Below, in pieces: positions 56,893 to 63,225 of a DNA stretch of 63,225 bases. The DNA lies in the NCBI GenBank assembly GCA_964568885.1, contig CAZMSF010000003.1, positions 1 to 63,225 of the forward strand, given 5' to 3'. The notes beneath the pieces are model-generated. The model was not told the DNA's origin, did no database searches, and saw only the letters and a list, made by a program, of their open reading frames with translations. This DNA comes from JAUSNA01 sp964568885 (lineage in GTDB: Bacteria; Patescibacteriota; Microgenomatia; Levybacterales; GWA1-39-11). Numbering within the stretch: position 1 is the stretch's first letter; the number at the start of each line of letters is the position of its first letter. Made by a program: the position numbers and the translations under genes.

Positions 56893-58581
56893 ATGATTTT
56901 ATCTGATGACCAAATAAAAGGACTTGTCTTAAAGACAGGGCTTGCAACAGAACAAAGCCTACAAGAGCTTGAAGAATTCTCTAAGAATTCAAATGTTAGC
57001 CTTGTGGACGCGCTCATCGAGAAAGATGTCGTCTCGGATGAAAATTTAGGCATCCTCATTGCAGATTTTCTTCATATCCCTTTCATCATTCTCTCAAAGC
57101 TTTCAATTCCTGAAGACGTTTTTCGGATTGTTCCTGAAAAAATCGCGCGCAAGCACAAGATTATCCCTTTTGAAAAAGGCTCGGACGGACTGAAGGTAGC
57201 AACAGTTGATCCTCGAAACACAGAAATTTTGGCGGCAATAAGCAAGAAAACCGGCCTTAAGGTAATACCCTATCTTACAACCGAACGGGATATCGACAAC
57301 ATACTGAGGATTTACAAACGGGACCTGCAAAAATCTTTTGAGCAGCTGCTGCAAAAAGAACTTGGGATAACGGACGTTTCAAAGGTAACGGACGCTGCGC
57401 CAATTGAAAAAATTGTAAATCTTCTGGTCGAATTCGGTTATCAGGATAAAGTTTCCGATATCCATATAGAACCCGAAGAGAAGGATTCGCTTGTCCGATT
57501 TAGAATTGACGGTATTCTCCATGACGTTTTGTATTTTCCTAAAAATTTTCATGAGCGCATTATCTCAAGAATAAAAATTCTTTCAAAACTACGCACCGAC
57601 GAACACCTTTCCCCGCAGGATGGGAAAATGAGAATAAAACTTGACGAGGAAAATTTGGATATCCGCGTCTCAATCCTTCCTATCGCAGATGGGGAAAAGG
57701 CCGTATTAAGGCTTCTTGCCTCACACTTCCGGCAATTTTCACTGATAGATTTGGGTATGAGCGAACAGGATTTGAAAAAAGTGACTGCTGCATACAGCAA
57801 GTCATATGGCATGGTCCTCTCAACGGGTCCGACAGGAAGCGGAAAAACCACTTCCATCTATGCCATTTTAAAGATTTTGAACACAAGGGAAAAAAATATT
57901 ACGACAATTGAAGATCCGGTCGAATACCGTATAAAAGGGGTCAACCAAATCAACGTAAATCAAAAAACCGACCTCACTTTTGCAAACGGGCTCCGTTCGA
58001 TATTGCGGCAAGACCCGAATGTCGTTTTTGTGGGAGAAATCAGGGACGGTGAAACTGCCGGTATTGCAGTGAATGCGGCACTCACTGGACATTTGGTTCT
58101 TTCAACACTTCATACGAACGACGCTGCTACCGCACTTCCCAGGCTGATTGATATGAAAGTTGAACCATTTCTCGTCGCATCAACGGTGAATGTTATTATC
58201 GGTCAGCGCCTAATCCGTAAAATCTGCGAAATGTGCAAAGTGTCATACGATATTTTGCGTACCGACCTTACCAAGAACCTTCCATCAACCCTTATTACCA
58301 AACACTTTGGGGAAAAAGAAAATATCCGTTTATACCGCGGCAAAGGGTGTAAGATTTGTCACTCTACGGGGTATACCGGACGCGTCGGCCTTTTTGAAGT
58401 ACTGGAAGTAACAAAGGAGATACGAAATCTTATTACGGCGAAAAATGATTCGGATCAGATTGCAAAGCGCGCAATTGAAGAAGGAATGACAACCATGTTA
58501 AACGACGGGCTCAACAAAGTCTCAAGAGGTGTTACGACACTTGAAGAGGTTTTGAGGGTCACGAAAGTCGAATCACTCTAA
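56893..58581 (+). CDS. pilB: Type IV pilus assembly ATPase PilB/GspE
   Basis: 562 residues. N-terminal MshEN-type domain (about 1-150), then the motor: Walker A STGPTGSGKTTS, Asp box, Walker B VVFVGEIRDGETA, His box LVLSTLHTNDA. The zinc tetracysteine C-x2-C...C-x2-C is present (CEMCK and CKICHSTGY). Powers pilus extension from the inner face. No pilT retraction gene appears before the window ends. Confidence 0.96.
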   Translation: MILSDDQIKGLVLKTGLATEQSLQELEEFSKNSNVSLVDALIEKDVVSDENLGILIADFLHIPFIILSKLSIPEDVFRIVPEKIARKHKIIPFEKGSDGLKVATVDPRNTEILAAISKKTGLKVIPYLTTERDIDNILRIYKRDLQKSFEQLLQKELGITDVSKVTDAAPIEKIVNLLVEFGYQDKVSDIHIEPEEKDSLVRFRIDGILHDVLYFPKNFHERIISRIKILSKLRTDEHLSPQDGKMRIKLDEENLDIRVSILPIADGEKAVLRLLASHFRQFSLIDLGMSEQDLKKVTAAYSKSYGMVLSTGPTGSGKTTSIYAILKILNTREKNITTIEDPVEYRIKGVNQINVNQKTDLTFANGLRSILRQDPNVVFVGEIRDGETAGIAVNAALTGHLVLSTLHTNDAATALPRLIDMKVEPFLVASTVNVIIGQRLIRKICEMCKVSYDILRTDLTKNLPSTLITKHFGEKENIRLYRGKGCKICHSTGYTGRVGLFEVLEVTKEIRNLITAKNDSDQIAKRAIEEGMTTMLNDGLNKVSRGVTTLEEVLRVTKVESL

Positions 58582-58589
58582 ACAAAGCT

Positions 58590-59660
58590 ATGACATTATT
58601 TAACAGCTCAAATCCGGAATCGCTACGACTTTCAACAGCGGAAAAATTGGGTCTTATCAGTAACCTGGCAACGATGCTTTCGGCAGGGATTCCCATCTTG
58701 GAGGTAGTTGATTCCCTTCTTGAAGACGCAAAAGGAAGTCAAAAAAAGCTTCTTGAATCACTCAAAGCTGACTTATCTCAAGGAAGTCATGTATCGGACG
58801 CCTTTTCGCGCTTCCCGAAAATATTCGACAAAATAACCGTCAACCTCATTAAAGCATCCGAAGAAGCAGGAACTCTTGACGTTACTCTCACCGACCTGAA
58901 GGCCTCAATAAAAAAAGATGCGGAATTTATGGACAAGATTAAGGGCGCACTGACGTATCCCGTCCTTATCTTTTTTGTTTTTGCAGGAGTTTTGGTGATG
59001 ATTTTAGTCGTGGTCGTTCCTAAAATTTCAGGAGTTTTCCTTCGGCTTAATGTAGCGCTTCCCCTCCCGACCCAAATTCTTATCGGTATGTCACAGGTTT
59101 TGACTAAATATACAATTTTTGTTGTCATTGGTATCGCTTTGCTTATTGCCGGTGTATTTTTCCTTTACAGAGAAAAGAAACGTGCTTTTCTTCATCTCCT
59201 CTTCATGCTTCCGCTCGTCTCAACACTTGCCAAACAAATCGATCTTACCCGTTTCTCAAGAAGTTTGTTTCTTTTACTTAATGCAGGAATCCCAATTGCG
59301 GCTGCCCTCGAACTGGCCCAAGAGGTAGTTGTAAAACGGGAAGTTTCCGAAGCGATTGCTCACTGCAAGGAAGTGGTTCTTGGGGGAAGCGAATTATCAG
59401 ACGGGCTTAAATTTGCGAAGAATATTTTTCCAAATATTATGATAAAGATAACCGAGGCCGGTGAGAAAAGCGGTTCTCTTGATAAGTCGATGCAAGACGT
59501 TTCCGAATACCTTGATTATCAAGTAGAGAAAACTCTTAAAACCCTAACGACCCTTCTGGAGCCGCTTATGCTTATTTTTGTCGGTGTTCTGGTGGGAGGA
59601 ATGATGCTTGCAATTATTGCCCCAATCTACGGGCTTATCGGACAAGTTGGTGGACACTAA
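58590..59660 (+). CDS. pilC: Type IV pilus inner-membrane platform protein PilC/GspF
   Basis: 356 residues, two homologous T2SSF domains (about 20-145 and 220-345) with three membrane helices (near 120-145, 175-192, 325-350). LSTAEKLGLISNLATMLSAGIPILE and TRFSRSLFLLLNAGIPIAAALE are the repeated starts. It turns with PilB and guides pilin into the fibre. Its stop overlaps the ATG of the next prepilin (TAATG). Confidence 0.95.
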   Translation: MTLFNSSNPESLRLSTAEKLGLISNLATMLSAGIPILEVVDSLLEDAKGSQKKLLESLKADLSQGSHVSDAFSRFPKIFDKITVNLIKASEEAGTLDVTLTDLKASIKKDAEFMDKIKGALTYPVLIFFVFAGVLVMILVVVVPKISGVFLRLNVALPLPTQILIGMSQVLTKYTIFVVIGIALLIAGVFFLYREKKRAFLHLLFMLPLVSTLAKQIDLTRFSRSLFLLLNAGIPIAAALELAQEVVVKREVSEAIAHCKEVVLGGSELSDGLKFAKNIFPNIMIKITEAGEKSGSLDKSMQDVSEYLDYQVEKTLKTLTTLLEPLMLIFVGVLVGGMMLAIIAPIYGLIGQVGGH

Positions 59661-60154
59661 TGAAACACACCGCATTACATTATCAGGGAGGACTAACGCT
59701 TGTCGAACTGCTTTTGGTTGTTGGCATTTTGGGTCTATTGTTCTCAATTGCCTTTATAAGTATTTTTAACGTAAGAATTATTTCTACAAACGCAACAACC
59801 ACTTCCGTTATTACCTCCGATTTAAAAAACCAGCAAATCAAAGCTATGGTGGGAGACACCGAAGGCCGGGGGACTCCCGATAACTACGGAATAAAAATTC
59901 TCTCCAACCAATATGTGATGTTCCATGGAACCAATTATAATTCGGCAGACACAGCCAATTTTTCAGTACCGGTTGAAAACGGATACACCCTCAGTACAAC
60001 TTTTCCAAATACCACTGTTCTTTTTGCATCCGAGAGCGGCGAAATCGTTAATTTCCAGTCCAACCAAAACACAATCACTTTAACCAACACTTCGTCAAAT
60101 AAGACAAAAACAATTCATTTCAATAAATATGGGACTATTACTCAAGTTGACTAA
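59660..60154 (+). CDS. Type IV prepilin-like protein
   Basis: 164 residues. Class III leader ending QGG before LTLVELLLVVGILGLLFS, with the Glu at position 5 of the mature protein: a prepilin peptidase site. The C-terminal 130 residues are Thr/Asn-rich beta strands (NTTVLFASESGEIVNF). It could be the major pilin or a minor one. Confidence 0.9.
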   Translation: MKHTALHYQGGLTLVELLLVVGILGLLFSIAFISIFNVRIISTNATTTSVITSDLKNQQIKAMVGDTEGRGTPDNYGIKILSNQYVMFHGTNYNSADTANFSVPVENGYTLSTTFPNTTVLFASESGEIVNFQSNQNTITLTNTSSNKTKTIHFNKYGTITQVD

Positions 60155-63092
60155 TCAAAAAGGGCAGCTGCTCGTCGAGATGCTTTTGGCAATAGCAATC
60201 ACGGCTATTATGCTCCCCGCTCTTCTTACCGGTCTATTCTCTTCAAAACAAGGGAAAGCGCAGCAAGGACAACGTGTGCAGGCGGTAGCGCTTATGAAGG
60301 AAGCGGAAGAGGTGGTAAGAAATGTGAGGGGCCAAGGATGGTCTCTTTTTTCGGTAAACGGTACCTATCACCCGCTTATTACGGGCAATAACTGGGCATT
60401 TGCCTCCGGAAGTGAAACTGTCAACGGCTTAACGCGCACCATTACGGTAAGTGATGTATACCGTGATGCAAACGGCGTGGTTGTTGAAAACGGCGGAACT
60501 TTCGACCCCTCAACGAAAAAAGTATATATACAAGTTACCTGGGGACAACCGTATGCTTCTTCGGTAGATTCAACGATTTATGTCACCCGCTATTTACAAA
60601 ACACGGCAAAGACACAGACAAGTGTAGCGGATTTTAATTCCGGAACTTTGTCGGACGCTTCAGTCACCGACACCTCGGGAGGAGAGATAACTCTTGCCCC
60701 TAACACAAAAGGGAAATGGTGTTCTCCAAGCTTTTCCGCAGCTACCATAACCCTTCCTGACGGACCCCCTGTTGCGGTATCTGCGACTGCGAGTGCAATG
60801 AGCATCACAATTCCTAATGACGTTTTCGTTGCAACATCGCCTACCGCCTCGAATTCCGTTAAACTTGCACACATAAAGGTGACCGCCGACACCGATCCAC
60901 CTGTTCCAACCCAAAGAGGAATATTTACTCTCGACCCTGCGAAATACAGCAATGTGTCCCTAGTCCCTTCAACTCCCGGGCTTGACAATAGTTTTATCAC
61001 GAATGCTGTGAAATATTATAAATCGGGGAGCGGAAAACTTTATGCTCTTCTCGCAACGACAAAATCGGATCACGAGGTCATAGCAATTCTTGTTGATGAC
61101 AATGACTCAAGTAACGATAGTACAAATAACGGTGAGTACCAAGATTATGTAAATAAAATCTACAAGTATTGGACGTATTTTGATACCAAAATCTACCAAC
61201 CGGGAACCGGTCTTGATACAGGATTTCTAAATCCGACCTCAAATGCCGCAGACTCCGGTGGGGATGGAAACGGTTATGAAACGAACCCTACGAGAGCGTA
61301 CTCGTCGAATAATTCATATGCAACCGATTCAAATAGCGGTAACGGAACAGGAACGAATTGCACGGGCGCGGACAAAGATAAGCACCAGTTTTATAACTAC
61401 GGAATGAGCCTTCCGGGAGGCACTACAGTGGACGGCATTGAGGTAAGAATTGATGCCAAAGCAGATAGCACTACCGGCTCCCCCAAAATTTGCGTACAGC
61501 TATCATGGGACGGAGGGGCAAGCTGGACTACAACCAAAACGACAAGCAATCTCACAACAAGCAATGCAACATACACCCTGGGAACAGCCTCAGATAATTG
61601 GGGAAGAACCTGGAGTGATACTGATTTTTCGAACTCAAACTTTCGGGTACGGGTCATCGATGTCGCGAGCGACACTTCACGCGATTTTTCTCTTGATTGG
61701 GCTTCGGTTAAGGTGCACTACAGTGGGGGAACACTTACGACAAGCGACCAGGCACCTTATGGCGCCGGAGCTGCCTCGATTGCAGTTTTGGATGACAAGG
61801 GATACGTTGTTTCCGGAGGGTTTCTCTATACTTTCGACCTTAGCAATATTGATAGCAAATCGCAAAATAACGGACTTGATATGGTAGGCTGCAGAATTGA
61901 ACTTGACGGGCTGGATTGTAATGCAACAACAAGCAGAGTCCGAAAGTATGCAGCAGGGAATACAGGCACCAATTGGGGTTCCGAATCTGCCGGTCAAGCT
62001 GCTTGCATGGATGGAGGGAACACTCAAATCTATGCGGACAATGATATTTATCCAGTCAAAGTCGGTTCCAGCACCTATGTGTATGCTGCTGTTGGAGCAG
62101 GTACCGACCCTGAATTTGACATCGCAAATGTCACAAGTATCCCTAATGGAAGCACGAGTCCGGCGGTTAGCAATAATACCTGCGGAACAATCGCAAGCGG
62201 AAATTCGGGATGGAAGAGAATAAGCTCCCTTGATTTCAATTCGAATGCAAGCACTCAAGAGACGGCAAATTCTGTTTTTGCGAGTCCCGACGGAACGAGA
62301 GCATATATCTCCTCGAACGGAACGGTTGACGCAAATGGAGATGGTAATCCTGACAGCTGGCAATTCTATATCCTTGATACCTCCAATAAGTCGGCTCTAA
62401 AATTCCTGACGGGGACTCCTTCAAGCGGAGCTACGAGCGGATACTATTATGGAAGCGGTGCAAACGCCGAACTCTATCCACGGCGTTCACTTACCGTATT
62501 CAACGGTTCCCGCGCCATAGTTGTTGGAAAGGACGGAATCAGCAATAGCAATAACGCTACAGAATACCAAGTCGTAAACATAAGCAACGAATCATCACCC
62601 ACCTATTGCGGCAGCCTCGACTTTAATCAAGGGTTCTCAGACCTCGCGTCCGTAACGGAAGCAGACAATGACAAATTTGCCTATCTTGTTTCAAACACCG
62701 GAATAAATGAGTTAAAAATCATACAGGGAGGCCCCGATGGCACATATCTTGATACCGGTACCTACGAATCTTCCCCGCAGGATTTAGGTATTGCAGCCGT
62801 ACTTAACAGGCTCAGTACCAACGCCACAGTTCCTGCAAATAGCACCCTTCAATTTAAGGTCGCCGCGACAATGCCTGTAAATGGATCGTGTACAAATGCA
62901 GTATATGTATATGTCGGGCCGGACGGAACGGAGAACACTTTTTTCCCTTCAACAGGCGGACCAATACCGCTTACCGGTGTCTCAGGATTTCAAAATCCCG
63001 CCCAATGCGTGAGATATAAAGCATTTCTTTCAACCACCGATTTCAATGTAACCCCAACAATTCTTGATGCAAACATCAACTATTCACCATAA
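60129..63092 (+). CDS. Giant pilin-headed extracellular protein (987 residues)
   Basis: Starts with a prepilin-like leader (QKG before QLLVEMLLAIAITAIMLPALL), so it is inserted like a minor pilin, but has about 950 extracellular residues. After an Ig-like start (to about 150) and a linker, a beta-sandwich at about 430-545 (VDGIEVRIDAKAD, VQLSWDGGASWTT) and a propeller-like region at about 550-870 (repeats of IYADNDIYPVKVGSSTYVYA type) follow, then a final domain with two Cys (NGSCTN...NPAQC). Probably a tip adhesin. ATG 60129 overlaps the previous gene by 26 bp; a TTG at 60147 is an alternative. Confidence 0.85.
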   Translation: MGLLLKLTNQKGQLLVEMLLAIAITAIMLPALLTGLFSSKQGKAQQGQRVQAVALMKEAEEVVRNVRGQGWSLFSVNGTYHPLITGNNWAFASGSETVNGLTRTITVSDVYRDANGVVVENGGTFDPSTKKVYIQVTWGQPYASSVDSTIYVTRYLQNTAKTQTSVADFNSGTLSDASVTDTSGGEITLAPNTKGKWCSPSFSAATITLPDGPPVAVSATASAMSITIPNDVFVATSPTASNSVKLAHIKVTADTDPPVPTQRGIFTLDPAKYSNVSLVPSTPGLDNSFITNAVKYYKSGSGKLYALLATTKSDHEVIAILVDDNDSSNDSTNNGEYQDYVNKIYKYWTYFDTKIYQPGTGLDTGFLNPTSNAADSGGDGNGYETNPTRAYSSNNSYATDSNSGNGTGTNCTGADKDKHQFYNYGMSLPGGTTVDGIEVRIDAKADSTTGSPKICVQLSWDGGASWTTTKTTSNLTTSNATYTLGTASDNWGRTWSDTDFSNSNFRVRVIDVASDTSRDFSLDWASVKVHYSGGTLTTSDQAPYGAGAASIAVLDDKGYVVSGGFLYTFDLSNIDSKSQNNGLDMVGCRIELDGLDCNATTSRVRKYAAGNTGTNWGSESAGQAACMDGGNTQIYADNDIYPVKVGSSTYVYAAVGAGTDPEFDIANVTSIPNGSTSPAVSNNTCGTIASGNSGWKRISSLDFNSNASTQETANSVFASPDGTRAYISSNGTVDANGDGNPDSWQFYILDTSNKSALKFLTGTPSSGATSGYYYGSGANAELYPRRSLTVFNGSRAIVVGKDGISNSNNATEYQVVNISNESSPTYCGSLDFNQGFSDLASVTEADNDKFAYLVSNTGINELKIIQGGPDGTYLDTGTYESSPQDLGIAAVLNRLSTNATVPANSTLQFKVAATMPVNGSCTNAVYVYVGPDGTENTFFPSTGGPIPLTGVSGFQNPAQCVRYKAFLSTTDFNVTPTILDANINYSP

Positions 63093-63225
63093 TGAAACAA
63101 TTATTTAAAAAACAGGGCATATTTACCCAGATAAAAACAAATGGGCAAACCGGCTTCACCCTCGTCGAATTGCTCATCTACATGGGTCTTCTTGCAGTTT
63201 TGGTACTTGTTTTTACAGAAATATT
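63092..63225 (+). CDS. Prepilin-like protein (partial, cut by window end)
   Basis: 44 codons visible. Long basic leader, then GQTGFTLVELLIYMGLLAV: cleavage after the Gly and Glu at mature position 5, typical for type IV pilins/PilW-like minor pilins. ATG overlaps the TAA of the giant pilin gene (TAATG). The rest lies outside the window. Confidence 0.9.
   Translation, partial: MKQLFKKQGIFTQIKTNGQTGFTLVELLIYMGLLAVLVLVFTEI

Noticed and set aside
1..63225. Alternative code with TGA as Gly (as in Gracilibacteria/Absconditabacteria)
   Set aside because: Several genes end in TGA at family-typical lengths and next to overlapping starts (12824, 46256, 56500), so TGA is a stop here.

Overview
This window looks like a chromosomal segment of a Patescibacteria (CPR) genome, most likely of the Microgenomates group. 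Reasons: reduced housekeeping proteins (IF2 that starts almost at its G domain, an alanyl-tRNA synthetase of about 608 residues, a short NusA), RNase J plus PNPase as the RNA-decay set, a sortase-based surface, a type IV pilus operon, and many start codons lying only 6-12 nt after a -10 box, so that mRNAs would be leaderless. TGA is used as a normal stop (ends at 12824, 46256, 56500), so the code is the standard bacterial one. No tRNA, rRNA, CRISPR array, insertion sequence or phage was seen. The taxonomic call is inference from gene content, not a search.

Layout, left to right. 1-7057, minus strand: partial JAMM/MPN protein, AMP/thymidine phosphorylase-type enzyme, small membrane-associated protein, sortase, large single-pass protein with baseplate-J-like features, and alaS, which is split by a 100-N scaffold gap that is almost certainly an unmerged 55-bp contig overlap. 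7089-11707, minus: P-loop kinase, a small unknown protein, endonuclease III, YvcK, the pyrimidine pair pyrE-like/pyrF, and two small envelope proteins. 11916-13606, plus: ABC-2 exporter. 13603-21745, minus: RodZ-like protein, FtsK, alpha-glucan phosphorylase, unknown protein, RNase J, Lon-type AAA+ ATPase without protease domain. 21808-28374, minus: the classical nusA-infB-(DHH-like protein)-rpsO-pnp block, with a degenerate DHH protein and an RGG-tailed PNPase.

28414-36311 is the most unusual part. Four secreted or surface proteins (two on either side of a 2.3-kb giant, one on the opposite strand) are built from related Asn/Thr/Gly/Ser-rich repeats of about 85-120 residues with a Q-x-N-x-A-x-V ladder and paired-cysteine (CxC or CxxC) signatures. 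One ends in an LPATG sorting signal and lies next to a sortase; one has a Pro/Ala-rich stalk and a C-terminal membrane anchor; two are free. The two end genes (28772 and 34940) have consensus promoters, a ~100-nt leader ending in an intrinsic-terminator hairpin, and perfect AGGAGG ribosome sites, unlike most other genes here. I propose a sortase-linked, attenuation-controlled fibre or coat system.

36576-44618, plus: a MacAB-like ABC exporter with adaptor, then an HlyD-like adaptor and a full RND pump. 44642-50854, plus: MutY-type glycosylase, SIMPL protein, small nucleotide-related protein, tRNA-guanine transglycosylase, TPR glycosyltransferase-like membrane protein, two secreted/anchored low-complexity proteins. 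50851-56053, minus: holin-like membrane protein, polyprenyl diphosphate synthase, D-2-hydroxyacid dehydrogenase, membrane-anchored Clp-type ATPase and a small membrane partner. 56171-63225, plus: stand-alone Hpt and CheY-like proteins feeding directly into pilB-pilC-prepilin genes, a 987-residue pilin-headed protein, and a further prepilin cut by the window end.

Several regulatory themes recur: leaderless promoters; hairpins placed within about 3-11 nt after the predicted transcription start and just before the start codon (nusA, rpsO, pyrF, 36311 gene); and terminator-like leaders on surface-protein genes.
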